Positions 35,822-47,871 of a stretch of DNA of 64,000 nt are shown piece by piece. The stretch covers positions 8,754,501 through 8,818,500 of the forward strand of contig NC_065899.1 in NCBI RefSeq assembly GCF_905147045.1, written 5' to 3'. This DNA is from Nymphalis io. Its lineage: Eukaryota; Arthropoda; Insecta; Lepidoptera; Nymphalidae. The translations under genes and the position numbers were made by a program. Within the stretch, counting starts at the first letter, position 1; each line of letters starts with the position of its first letter. The notes below the pieces were generated by a model. It was not told where the DNA came from. It worked only from the letters and a program-made list of their open reading frames with translations, and searched no databases.

Positions 35822-36798
35822 TTTTTTTTTAAATGTATAGGCTAGCATAGAGTCTAAGGTGGAGCGCGCTTACCCAGAAGATGCCTATTCACTCTTGACT
35901 TGAAGGTACCCGTATTTAGGTGGTGGGAAAAACGGAGGTCGGGAGGGCATTCCAGACCTTGGTGGTGCGTATCAGAAACGAGGAAGCAAATCGTTTCGTA
36001 CGTGTCTTAAATACGTTAACTACGTACGGGTGCAGATCTTTTCGATGCCTCGCAGTTCTGTGGTAAAAAGGTGACGGTAGAACCGAATTAAATAGTTCCT
36101 GAGCACACTCTCCGAAATATATCCTGTAGAATACCGTCAGATAGGTAACCTTACGACGGTGTTCTAAGGTCTGGAGTTTTGTGACCAGGGTCTGGTCACC
36201 AATGGGCTTTCTAGCACGACGATCCACTAAATACAAAGCATCAAGCTGGTAATTCCCATAAATAGCTGCAGTACTCCATGCCCGATCTGACTTGGGCTTG
36301 ATATAAAGTCAGAAGCTGTTCCGGTGTGAAGTACTGTTTGACCTTATTAAGGATGCCAAGTTTTTTGCCAGCAGTTTTAGCTTTGGATTCAATATATTGT
36401 CCAAAGTTGAGTTTGGATGTTAAAGTAACTCCTAGAAGCTCAACAAATACTGTCGGTGATGGGTACAGATACATTTCGGAAAGTCGGAGTCTGGTGGAAT
36501 GGACTCCTCTTGGCGGTGAACAAACACGCTTGAGTTTTAGTAGGATAATGGCCTCGCCCCAGATGTGAGTAGTGTAAACTAAGAGATCTCCTGTTGATCG
36601 ATTCTGACGAAAACCGTACTGCTGGTCCGATAGGAGATCGTTTTATTCAAGGTACGCTTGGAGTTTGTTATTCAATACACGCTCCAAACCTTTGCAAAGT
36701 ATGGAGGTGATTGCTATAGGTCTGTAATATGCCGGGTCGGCACGGCTATTCTTCTTAGGTAAAGGTTGTACGTTGGCAATCTTCCAAGCCTCAGGGAC
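35822..36798 (-). mobile_element. Internally deleted jockey-type LINE ORF2 remnant (copy 2)
   Basis: Counterpart of 26824-27799, with the same missing catalytic RT blocks, the same in-frame stop in the N-terminal block and the same C-terminal frameshift. Copy 2 has one extra base near 36263, which splits the open frame into 36474-36241 (77 codons) and 36236-35916 (106 codons). The segment YCSYLWE upstream of the split looks more like the usual family pattern than copy 1's YCSIYGN, so copy 1 probably lost a base. Confidence 0.75.
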
Positions 36799-37066
36799 TT
36801 ATATGAAAAAGTATATATATAAGAAAAACTAGGGAATTTATTTAAGACTAATACTTAGACTATAACATCACAAAAAGATAAATAAATAACTTCGACATTA
36901 AATTGACGTGACGTGAAAAATATTAAGTATTCATTATGGATTCGTAAAAAAGTGGTCATTTGAATGTGAGCGAATTTATAATCGGAATTTTGAAAGTAAA
37001 ACTTAAGAAGTAAATATTAGCGTTTTGTACGGGAGGAATATAAAGTCAATTTTTTTTTTTTTTTGT

Positions 37067-37256
37067 TAAATATATTTAATGAAACAAAGTATGCACCATT
37101 GTTATCTATGCACTTTTGCCATCTGATAGGTAGTTTATCCCTTTACTAAAAAAAACCATAGGGGCGAGAATCAATAAACTGTTTTAAGGTGGTTTGGACT
37201 GCCGCATCGGAGTTGAATTTTTTTCCTTCTAAGAAGTTGTCCAAATAAATGAATTT
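37067..37256 (-). pseudogene. Mariner-like transposase C-terminal remnant (copy 2)
   Basis: Counterpart of 28055-28245, with the same stop and frameshift. Confidence 0.6.
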
Positions 37257-37738
37257 ATAAATTTGAATTTGGAATTCTTAACCAAAGAGAAGATATTTCA
37301 CATCAAAGTAGTCAGTACGACAAAATGCTAATTTCATGTGTAAGGACCTAATATAAATAGTCAAGTGGAATAGTGTTGTATTATAAATGAAGATTTGTAT
37401 ATTAAGAACAAATCGCAAATTGCGTGAAATATCCAAATCTAAGGTTTGTTTATCTTTACTCTTGTTTTGACGACGGTACCAAAAATTATGTTTCTTTTTA
37501 TGCTGTGATTTAGTGCTTATTTTTTATAGTATTTAACATGAGAACGAGACATTTCGTAATGCAAAAGCGTAAATATCAAAGATTTAAAGTTGTTTTGAAT
37601 GACTTCTTCTTCAGTGTGTTCTCGAATAGCTTCAGTACCTCTGGATCTACGGCCTTTTTATATCTAGCGATTAGTCCAACGGGCAGTCGAAGTAATCGAA
37701 GTATTATTTATAATCTTCTTCTTCGAGTGCCACTCCGA

Positions 37739-38023
37739 CTAGCGAAAGTTGGCAGTCAGCTTTAAATAATCCTTCTTGTTCTTCGCGAGGCGAAAGAGTT
37801 CGGCAGCACTCGCGATTCCCGTCCATTCACGGATGTTGCACAGCCAAGACTTTTTTCTGCGCCCAACAGCTCTCCTTCCGGCAACTTTTCCCATCATAAT
37901 GAGTTGCAAAAGTTCATATCTTTCATGCCTAAGCACGTGTCCGAGATATGCAACTTTTCTCTTCTTGACAGTATTCAAAAGTTGCCGTTTTTGGCTGACG
38001 CGTCGCAGAACTTCCACGTTCAC
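37739..38023 (-). mobile_element. RTE-type LINE ORF C-terminal fragment (copy 2)
   Basis: Counterpart of 28738-29022, open over the same 94 codons with a few replacements (for example S for N and N for K near the start). Confidence 0.75.
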
Positions 38024-39199
38024 ATTATTTATAATAGTTAATTATATTTATATATAAAAATAAGTAAGTATCTAAATAAAACATGATTAATATGATGATA
38101 TCTTAACGCAATTTCACTTTATTTCTAAAAAACATGTGGGAAGAAAATTATAAAAATGGTCTTTGCATTTTAAATGTCCAATTCATAAATACAATTATGT
38201 AAGAATATTTAATTAAGAATTTTTAAAACAAACAAATATGTATCGAAAACATAAAAAAATTAAATAAAATAATACAAGTATTTCAAATATTTAAACATTG
38301 GCAGTTTCTATTTAGTTTACATACATACAAAATAATAATGTTTTTTGTATGAACAAGTGTACTAAAAATAATAATTGATTTCATGTACTACGAATATATC
38401 TTATTTGAATATCGTTCACATGAAATTTTGAGTTACCTAAATTATTTATAATTATGCCCAAAATTTTTGATCTTGTGTCTATGTAATAATTAATGACAAT
38501 TCCTTAAATATATCTTTGTTATCAGAGTAATACGTTGTTAAAAAATAATGTTTCAAAAACTCACTTTCTGATTATTCGTTGTTAATTATATAAATGCCGT
38601 ATCAAAGATTCCAGGCTACCGTAGAGTGTTAAAGAATAGATCGTAGATCTTAATTATAAAGAAGAATAAGCGAGGACGAACATTTAAATTCTTTACCCAC
38701 TTTCAGTATAAATCCAAGCTTTTCGTAAGCCTTTGACAATATGAAGTTAGAGACAAAACAAGCATACATTAGCGTGTGATATAAAGCAAACCCTATATTT
38801 TTAATCACAAAATCCTAAAGGTAATTTTACTATCTTATACTACTATACTAATTATACTTAATATCTTTTTTTGTAAGAGTTATTACATTATGTATCAAAA
38901 ACAATTTGAATTACTAAAATAATTATCGAAAAAACTTAAAAAGATATTGCGTTACGAAATTTTCTTATGAAAAGATAATAAGCGGAAGCAAAGATTTTTG
39001 TTATTTTATGGTCCGGTAGCTAGCTTTCGTTTAAAAAAACCGTCTGTTAAAACAAAATTTGTGTTGTTAATGATTATTCATACTCTTCTGTTTTGTAATA
39101 ATAATGACATCCTTCCGATACGAAATTAAATTTTATATTCATTCGTGCTACCAAATTAAGTTCTCTAAGTACACGATAGAGGTACTGTTCAAAATACAC

Positions 39200-40750
39200 A
39201 CAAATTGGTTTTAATGGTCTTGTCGCAAGTCGTTCTTACAACGTCATCGATCCTTCCTAAATGACAGTTAGTATAATATTGACTTGTATTTTAACTTAAC
39301 GTATGTAATTTTCATAAGGTTTTAAATATTCCACATAAAGATAGGCTTAAGTGTAATATAATATTGACAAAAAAGAAATACCAAATATTTCAAACACATC
39401 TATAATACTATGCAGATCGAATTTTTCTTCTCAAACGATATATCGTGCCTTTGACCATGTTCACATCATTATTCCAATTTAGCGCTATACAAGTTATTAT
39501 AAAAGCGTCCACAACGATCAAAGTGGCTTTTAAGTTTTTCAAACGATAAATGTTTCAAGGAAGTTCCACTATTTAACCAGTGTTTAAAATTAATGTGCAA
39601 AAGAATACTTTAAAAACTAAGTTTTCTTACATAATTCACAGTTTAAAAGTAATTAATATTTTTTTTAGGAATTCTAGATGGGAAGTTTGAATCTTATTTC
39701 AATTTATTAATATGAATAGTTATAAAAAAATGAAGCTAACATTATAAATGTTTTTTACCAAAGCTGGGCGAAAATTTCCTCATCTGGTTAGAAAAATAAA
39801 TTGAGCGTTTACAAGGTCATATATTTATGGATACAGTGAAGTTGTATACACCTCTTTGGTTTAGTGGCAAGTTGCAAGCACCGAGGTCTTTGGTTAACAT
39901 CATGAGTCAATACAATGAAAAGTTAATGCCATTGTGTAATCTGGTGCAGAAACAACATTTATTTTTAAATGGATATCAATTTTGATTCACCCGACCCGGG
40001 ACTTGTACCCAGAACCCCGGGTTCTGTTCATACGCTACCCACTATATTAGAGAAAAACATAATATATATTTTTTAAATTATATATATCTTTTAAATGATA
40101 ATACACAATCACAATGACACAACACAATGAAATTTTAGCAAATTATATATTTCAGTGAGAACTATTTAACAGCTGTTAATATCACTAAATTATGTTCAAG
40201 GCACCTTTTAATTACTACAGTATTGTACAAGCTTCATCACGAGATGGCACATTTACTTTGTAAGTGTCTTTAAGAGGAAATGCGTCATAAAATAGGTTCT
40301 AACGTAAAATGGGTTCTCACTATGCGAAAAGATAAGACATTTTGGTATGTGGAGCATGACAATAGTTCGCTTTGTAGTTGTAAGAATATATAATATAAGC
40401 AAGAAGATCTTGATCTGCTAGCAATATGTAATGTATGTAGTAACATATAATGTATGAAAATATTCATCAATCACTGTTAATAAAATATACAATAAATACT
40501 AAAAAGATACTTGAAGAACAATTTTACTCCTTATATGAAACGTAGATTATTAAAAACATGTAATGCAATATACGCTTCACAACATTCTAGTTTTCTTTAA
40601 ATTAATTGATTTGCTGTAGGTGTTTAATGTATTTTTAAATTAATGCAAATGTAACGATTTTGTATAGTTGTATACTATTTTAAATTGAAATAAAGTATTT
40701 CCATTTAATATTAAAACCATAATAATAATTTATCTCAACATTTATTTGTT
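39200..40750. other. Noncoding stretch with a decayed tRNA-headed repeat
   Basis: Unique AT-rich DNA right of the duplication. Around 39855-40045 there is a tRNA-like block ('ctttggtttagtggcaagtt', 'accgaggtctttggttaaca') and, inverted, 'acccgggacttgtacccaga'. It is probably an old SINE pair or one SINE with a head-like tail. I see no gene. Confidence 0.4.
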
Positions 40751-40751
40751 A

Positions 40752-40835
40752 ACACTAGCTCGGCGTGGTGTATACCAGTCCCATTGTGTCGAAGCGTGAT
40801 GACATATATTTTGTACCATATAAAAAAAATGCTAT
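40752..40835 (+). repeat. Family D repeat start, variant
   Basis: 'acactagctcggcgtggtgt' followed by 'gtcgaagcgtgatgacatat' matches a common lepidopteran repeat start ('actagctg... gtcgtagcgtgatgatatat'). Only the first 85 bp are recognisable. Confidence 0.5.
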
Positions 40836-41432
40836 GCAACAATATTCGTACGCAAAAATATTTTACAAATCAGATCATCAGCTTAGCGCATTCATAAGCA
40901 ATCTTATTCTTTAGATTTAAATATCAATGCTGGTCGATAATTTGGCCAATGTTGGTTATACTACCAATTTATATTATGTACTTTTGGCTAGGCAGCTAGC
41001 GAGAAAAATTTCTATATAATTTCCTTAGACGTCAGTAAGTGATGTGTCATAAGAAACATTAAAGACTGCGTCTTTTTCCAGGATGAATTTGACCATACGC
41101 CTCAGATACGGACGTGAGTAAATAATTCAGTAACCCTTTTTATTTTACTGAAGTGCTGTAATTCAAAAATGCAGGGACGTAGGGACTTTTATTAATTTAA
41201 ATAATTCGAGTCGTATTGTTTTGAATTTTCTGTGTAAAATATAGTGAAATCAATGAACATTGTTTTTGTAAATAACAAATATCCTTTATGATATATATTT
41301 TTGTATTTAATTAATATGCAATTAAATAATAAATACTTTTTATTTTTCTTTCTTAGTAAACTATGTACAGACATTTTTATAATATACAATATTAAAATAA
41401 AATAAAACAAAATACACATTACAAATGTATAG

Positions 41433-41582
41433 CAAAAACATGCCGTCTAAAAGATGGTTCTGTGGTATTGTACCCAAGACGCTGGCACTATTGGCTCTCT
41501 GCACCGCTAGACTCAACCTTTCGGCTAAATAAGCGCCAGCTCTTGGGTCACCAGAAGTGTGGACCATGGACCTAATTTTTTA
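41433..41582 (-). pseudogene. Fragment of an unidentified protein C terminus
   Basis: The minus strand reads MVHTSGDPRAGAYLAERL and then SLAVQRANSASVLGTIPQN before running into low-complexity Tyr/Phe/Asn codons. The first 50 residues have balanced codon use, unlike the AT-rich sequence after about 41430. A possible splice acceptor ('ttttaaaaaattag', minus strand) precedes it at about 41582. I recall similar repeated C-terminal segments in insect transposon-encoded or multi-copy proteins but cannot name the family. It could also be the last exon of a host gene read leftwards. Confidence 0.35.
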
Positions 41583-42201
41583 AAACCCAGCCCCGCAAAT
41601 TAATATACGTTGGATAAAAGTGAATATTTGCGGCGCTTGAGTATTTGAGCAACTTCAGCGGCTAATTAATTTATTTATTTATTAAATATGACATACAAAA
41701 CAGGTTAGCACAGAAAAAATATATCATTATTTGAACATGTTTACACATAATAGTTACAGTAAATAATGCAATAGATGTATAATAATTAGTTTTTTGATGT
41801 TTTATTTTTATCGATTTTACTCACATAAGTAATACAGTAAATAGTTACACTCATTTATCTCCTTGACAACATTTTTTAGGAAAGTTATTGTTAAATAATA
41901 ATTATAATTTTCAAATTTTATTTCTTTTGTGTTTCCTTAACATGTGAGCTATTAACAAAACTTTTCGGAGATTGGCCGTCGCGATATTCATCTAACTCGT
42001 AACAATTTCGGATTTAATATAATTAAACGTAATCAAAGCTTGTAAAACGCTATTACAATATAGGTTGATTTAAAACATGAACGAAACCGTAATACACGCA
42101 CGCATTTAAATTATATACTTAAAATTTTAATACGATTTACAGTACATTTTTTTTTACTATAATTTTACTTTTAGTTATTTTTGAGTTATAGGAAACTATA
42201 G

Positions 42202-43496
42202 GAAGCTTGGAAGGAAGGAAAGTTGGTCCAATTGCCGATGGAGAAGCGCCCACTAAGCTCTTATTCGGCATACAGGCCAATTGTGCTGCTGAATGAGACG
42301 GTCAAACTCTTCGAGAAGATTGTCGCTTCCCGTCTTGTTCAGCACCTCGAGGAGGTGGGACCGGGTCTCTCAGAGGATCAGTTCGGGTTCAGGGCGGGTC
42401 GATCAATCATCGACGTCCTGAATACCCTGAAGACTCGGACCATGGAGGCGATGGCCCGAGGGAATGTGGTCTTGGCGGAATCGCTGGAAGTGGCGAACGC
42501 CTTCAATAGTCTTCCTATCGGGACAATAAGGGAGGCGCTTCGATATCACGGGGTGCCTTCCTATCTCAGAAGGCTGTTGGGGGTATACCTCCAGGATCGA
42601 GTGGTCCTCTGGGAGGGGGCTGTTGGGCGACTTGTCCGGCGTCGAGTAGGCTACGGCGTTCCACAGGCCCAATCCTGTGGAACGTCGGCTTTGACTGGCT
42701 CCTGCGGGCACCCGTCCTTCCCGGGATGGGGGTGCTGTGCTACGCGGACAATACCCTCATCACGGCGACTGGACGTACCATTCAGGAAGCGGCCCACCTG
42801 GCTGAGGTCGGAGCGTCGCTCACAATGGACCGGATCAGGATGCTGGGGTTGAGGGTCTCTGTAACAAAAACGGAGGCCCTCCTATTCCACGGTCCCCATT
42901 TAGGAGCATCTATCAACTTCCAGGGGACGTTAATCAAGATGCAGGCTCAAATGAGGTATCTGATTCTGGATAGAAGATGGAGCTTCGGGCAGCATTTTGT
43001 CAAACTCAGCCCGAAGCTCATCAACGTCGCTGCCGCCTTAGGCCGCCTTCTACCCAACGTAGGAGGGCCGGAAACACCTTGCCGGCATTTATATGCTGGT
43101 GTGGCGCGCTCCATGGCGCTGTCATGGTCATGGCATGTCGTGTCGCAGAAGGAGGCCGCGGAGCGGGAGCGTGAGAATAGTGCTTCCGCTGACTCGCTTC
43201 GCCGAAGAACACCGGGGACAAGACGTTAGCGCTATGCAAACCTTCTCCTCCCGCCATAAGTGTCGCCGGGGCTAGGGGTTCTCTGTACCCTAAGAACCCC
43301 TTAGAATTTGGAGGCCTGCAGAGGCGGGCCTACCGTCGGGACGTCAAGGTAGTATGCGCAAGCGATCCCGTGGCATCCCCCGAAAAGATGGTGGTTTTTA
43401 GTGGGTATTCAGGCACAATCAGCGTCGGCGAGCCCCACATACCCCCTCACTTCATGTGGGAGAAACGCGGAAATGCGTTTTTCCAGCGAAAACAAA
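42202..43496 (+). mobile_element. Broken R1-clade LINE, RT domain to 3' UTR
   Basis: 5'-truncated copy. Reverse-transcriptase blocks appear in order: WKEGKLVQLP, then SAYRPIVLLNETVKLFEKIV, QFGFRAGRSIIDVLNTLKT, and motif A as SLEVANAFNSL, where the usual catalytic Asp is Glu. After the block GYGVPQA a frameshift at about 42670-42720 moves the rest into another frame. That frame carries YADN in place of YADD and continues to the ERERENSASAD C terminus, ending at 43229. The 3' UTR ('catcccccgaaaagatggtg', 'aaatgcgtttttccagcg') ends near 43496. Two catalytic substitutions plus the frameshift make it inactive. R1-type elements proper insert in 28S rDNA; no rDNA flank is visible, so this is a relative with other targets or a stray copy. 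GC content is well above its surroundings. Confidence 0.85.
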
Positions 43497-43499
43497 ATA

Positions 43500-44217
43500 A
43501 GACTATCGGATGCAATAATACTTATTGAAATCGAACTGGTAGTGAGACAAGCGAGTAACAAGCTCACAAGCTTTATAATAAACATTGATATACATATAGA
43601 TTCGACAACAACCCAAGTTATATACATAGATACTTATTGAGTCATGTTTAAGCGGAGATACAGACATCTTATTGTTATTCCCGACATGTGTGGAGGATCG
43701 AATTGTCTTATTTCGGTCAATAAACCGCGGGTAGCTTTACTTGAGCCCCTTGATATTTCACCCAACTCCGATGTTCAACATGTAGGACGTAAGAAAGTTT
43801 CGAGTGTTTAGTATGTGAAAATAACGTTTATGTAAGATATATATTATATGTGCGTAATATTCAGTCGGTTTTACTTTTATAAATATCTTATCTAAATAGA
43901 TACATATAAATAAAACTTCTGTCTGTGATTTCAAACTGGCTCTTTTATGTTCATATATCTATTTAAAAGTTACCAAAATCAAAACAATAGTAATTTTTAT
44001 TTTTGTACGGCTGTTTGTTCTTTCAGGGTATTCTTTAAAACTTATAACGTTTACGTATATACTTGTTTACTGCTATTTTAGACACATCAGAATATATAGT
44101 TAATTATTTACAATAACTATAAAATAATTTCAGGATAATTCGAAAGTTCTTATTAATATTACATGACATTAATTTTTAAATTTAATGCTTTACTAACAAT
44201 TTAGATACAACTCTATG
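43500..44217. other. Noncoding stretch
   Basis: I see no gene. Positions 43625-43800 are less AT-rich than average ('gtgtggaggatcgaattgtc') without a convincing coding frame. Confidence 0.4.
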
Positions 44218-44445
44218 CAAGCCCGTCGATGTAGACATCATCCATTTTTCACTGACCAGCTGAAATGCGGATCTCTCTCCGGTCGTGTTGGATCGCCATT
44301 CCATCGGATTATATGAATGAGGGAATAGAAAGCACCTATGTTTGCGCATACATTTCACTATAATATCTCATGCGTAAATGGCTTTTCTCTATTTTAAATG
44401 GCCGCCTTAATCGAAATCGGTTCGAAATGTGACATCATCAATCAA
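44218..44445 (+). repeat. SINE family C, 3' two-thirds
   Basis: 'gcggatctctctccggtcgt', 'gttggatcgccattccatcg', 'cacctatgtttgcgcataca' and 'atggccgccttaatcgaaat' follow the family order, ending near 'gacatcatcaatc'. It is in the opposite orientation to the copy at 10481 and lacks the tRNA head. Confidence 0.65.
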
Positions 44446-46180
44446 TATATTAAAAAAACCAGTAATATTTTGTATTGATGTGTTCTAGTTTGAAGTGCGA
44501 GTGAGTGTAATTAAAGGTACAAGAGCCGTAACATTTTAGTCAATGTAGTTGTTTGCGCATCAATGCATATCATTCATGATAACACACACAAAATAAAATA
44601 CAGTAGGTAAGTTGCAGCTTAATGTAAGAATAACCGAAAAATAGTCCTTTCTTTATTTTACGTTAGTCGTTCACACTTAATACACAGTGACATCAGCTAT
44701 CTCCCATATGAATGAATGTAGTTTTGCTTTTTTTTTCGCTTACTAGTTTACGTAGTCTAGATCGCTTGGTTAGTCTATGGTACCCGGAGATTCGTTCGGT
44801 TTGATGTTATTAAGTTTGCTGCGAAAAACGGAACACTTTAAATTGCCTACAGACTCGTTCTATTTTTTTCAATCATACAGTCGAAATGGGAATTTCAAGC
44901 CACGGATTAACAAATACGACTACTTTTATTCAAACTCAATTTAATATTATACTATAATTCCATATGAAAAGAAATATAACAGCTTAAAAATATAACATTT
45001 TATATTAGTAATAACATCTTATATTTAATAATATTTTATTATTTATGTATAATACCATTTATTTGAATAATAAAAATAAATATAAAGTAGACTTTAGACG
45101 GAATATACGTCCTAAGTATATATGAAATAAGCACCTAAGTATTAAATAGAATTATGACAATTTATGCAAAATAAATATCTCGTGACGCATGGATTAAGTG
45201 ACCTTGTTATGTCACATATTGGTTTCATTGAATATAACGGACATCCGTATACACGTGACAAATACAATTATATTGTTATTAGGAATTGAAAGTATGAGGT
45301 ATGTGGGAATTTTATAATTGTAGCGGTTTATTATATCATAAACGTAATTTTTAATATATTTTTTTGTATTAAATATGATAAAGAAATGTCTTTTTGAAAT
45401 TAATTATTAGACTTTAAATATATTTATTAATGTTTTTGACGTACATACTAATAGTACAATCACCACCAAGTAAACATATGTTTGTATATGATTAATTGGT
45501 ATTCAAGGAACTAATAATTTTATTTGGAAATAAATCGCTCGTCTTTATAATAATTGTAAGCAACGATTGCTAAAAAAAAACCGGTGAGTTTCATTGCCTG
45601 ATAATACTCAGGTCTGAGATATTTCTTTTCGAGACGGTGGGAAGTTTTTAATAAATAAATAATTTAAAATTGTGCTTCTATATTAAATAAAGATTAACTT
45701 AGACATTATTATGTCCGTACTCTTATAACTTATAATAAAAGTATGATATCATATATTACAATATCAATAACCAAATACAAGATTATTAGCAAGTAAATAC
45801 AATAAAGGGATACTGATCTTATGGTAAGCTTATTTTTGTCAATATTCTTTTTATTATTCCAGCCTATATCAACAAAATCTAAACATATTTTATTTAACTG
45901 TACTTAAGTCACATATACAAGATCAAATATCTTTTTTATCAACTGTATAATATTATTGAATAACTCGAGTCTGCCTTATTTGTTAAAGGCTTTTACACAT
46001 AATATAATATAAGGATTATATACATCAATAATAATATGATATAAAGATAGATAGAATTAAGATTAAATTTATTTACTATATTAATATTTTAATTTGTGCG
46101 TGTACATATAATCATGATCATTACATAGGATTTGATTTAAATTTACATTATTAATTTTTATTATTTTAGTCAAATTTTAA
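44446..46180. other. AT-rich noncoding stretch
   Basis: No gene, RNA or named repeat seen. Composition is extremely AT-rich from 44930 to 46170. Confidence 0.5.
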
Positions 46181-46303
46181 AATAGTCCCTCCCGATTCCC
46201 ACCCGACGCAAAGCTGCCCATAATGCAGGCCGCATTTCCGCGCTGTATGGCAATGGACAACCTTTGTGCCAAGTGGGACCCGGAGCGAAATAAGATTGAC
46301 TAA
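46181..46303 (+). other. GC-rich island, possible exon or element fragment
   Basis: A 115-bp island of high GC within very AT-rich DNA. A pyrimidine-rich acceptor-like site ('ttattttag') ends at 46169. One frame reads RFPPDAKLPIMQAAFPRCMA and ends in TAA at 46301; another reads AAHNAGRISALYGNGQPLCQ and ends in TAA at 46291. The minus strand is also open. With several frames open the coding reading is undecided. Confidence 0.25.
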
Positions 46304-46321
46304 TTAAATTATAAATATATA

Positions 46322-46463
46322 ATCCCCAAGGTCGGTAGCGCATTGGCTATGTAAGTATTGGTTAATATTTCTTACATCACCAATGTCTATGGGCGGTGGT
46401 GACCACTTACCATCAGGTGGCCCATTTGCCCGTCCGTAAACTTATAACATAAAAAAAAAAACA
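46322..46463 (+). repeat. Retroposon family B, 3' part
   Basis: 'ccccaaggtcggtagcgcat', 'aatgtctatgggcggtggtg' and 'ccatcaggtggcccatttgc', ending in an A run at 46451-46461. 5'-truncated. Confidence 0.75.
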
Positions 46464-47550
46464 ATATTTTAATTCTCAGAAAAAAGAAAATTATATTATC
46501 AAGGAATACCGTGTATTTCATATTCAAAGGTCATAAATTTCCACAATCGCAAGGTTTTGGCAAAGCGGGGAGCATTTTATTCGGCATAATGGTCTGCCGG
46601 ATTTAACCGATTAATGTAGTTAAATTTTGCTGTTTTGCGTATTTCAAAATCATTTTGATTGAATTATTATATTTTTTTTTTACCAGTTTCAACTTCATAC
46701 CAGTTTAATTACGATTTTATTTCATAACATTATTTATGTATAGTGTGATTGTTAACAGCTATAATTAATTATTTTGAAAAGGATAAATAATGTATGACAA
46801 ATAAATGTTTTACTTAATTTGTAATGTTTTATTTAAAAATGTGGTCACTGTTTATTAAACTTAAGTATAGATATGTATATATGCTTTTTGTTGTCTAGAA
46901 ATCTTACATACAAAGTTTTTATATATCAAATCACCAGTTCCATTTTACTTAGCATACTTTATTATTGATACAATAAGTTACATTACATAATACCTACAAG
47001 ATATGCAATTTATAAAAATCTTTTATTACCTTAGTCTTGAAAGTATAAAAAATTAATAAAAATAAAATATCTTTGTAATTTTACTATGAAAAAGTTATTA
47101 TTTGTTTTGTTTTTAATAGTTTCTACTTTCCAATGGAATTGTAGTACAGAAACGATAATTATTACATTAAATTTATTTTACAACGTTTTACGACAACGCT
47201 TGCGTGACAGTCATATAGAATGAAAAGAACTAATATTTCATACGCCATAACCCTTGAGAATAACCTGAATTTTTATTAACATGTCATTCAAATTCGGTGG
47301 TTGTGACGAACAATTTATGTTATACACAAAGTGATAGGTAGTAATATTATATTAATATATATATAATAAGCGTTATGTATACTAAAAGACGTTAAAATTG
47401 TAGTTCTGTTTGCTTGTAATATTGACAATTAAGTATTTATGTTTGTATAGAAACATTTTTCTATACAGTTTGGTTTGCATAAAACTATATACATAAAGAT
47501 AAATTCGATCTTTATAGGTTACAATGAACTAATTATAACTAGTTATAATA
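46464..47550. other. AT-rich noncoding stretch
   Basis: I see no gene. 46540-46620 is slightly GC-richer ('tggcaaagcggggagcattt') but has no assignable feature. Confidence 0.5.
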
Positions 47551-47871
47551 AACTACTGGTTGTAGGGCTTTGTGCAAGCTCGTCTGGGTAGGTACCACCC
47601 ACTCATCAGATATTCTACCGCAAAACAGCAATACTTGATATTGATGTGTTCCGATTTGAAGGGTGAGTGAGCCAGTGTAATTACACAATAATTAGTAAAG
47701 TAAAGTAATTGCACAAGGGACATAAAATCTTAGTTCCCAAGGTTGGTGGCGCATTTGCTATAAGCGATGGTTGAAATTTCTTACAATGCCAATGTCTAAG
47801 GGCGTTTGGTGACCACTTACCATCAGGTGGCCCATATGCTCGTCCACCTTCCTATTCTATAAAAAAAAAAA
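47551..47871 (+). repeat. Retroposon family B, near full length
   Basis: The most complete sense-orientation copy: 'ctactggttgtagggctttg', 'ggtaggtaccacccactcat', 'agggtgagtgagccagtgta', 'gttcccaaggttggtggcgc', 'ttaccatcaggtggcccata', then 'cctattctataaaaaaaaaa'. A 26-bp insertion (47682-47708) duplicates the 'gtaattRca' site inside the element. Confidence 0.8.

Larger units (their letters stand above)
30055..39199 (+). repeat. Tandem segmental duplication, copy 2 (9.15 kb)
   Basis: Direct repeat of 21179-30052, joined to it by only two extra bases (tg). It ends at ...aaaatacac before 'acaaattgg', where copy 1 instead continues into the junction. Copy-specific material: 29 bp at about 32006-32034 ('tatagaaatggtcag'), 21 bp at about 35041-35061, the SINE insertion 35178-35287, about 150 bp at 38120-38265, and replaced sequence at 38822-38865. 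No microhomology longer than a few bases is apparent at the junction. Confidence 0.95.

Noticed and set aside
43021..43257. Minus-strand frames within the R1-clade element
   Set aside because: The plus strand carries the recognisable reverse-transcriptase blocks; the minus frames are their shadows.
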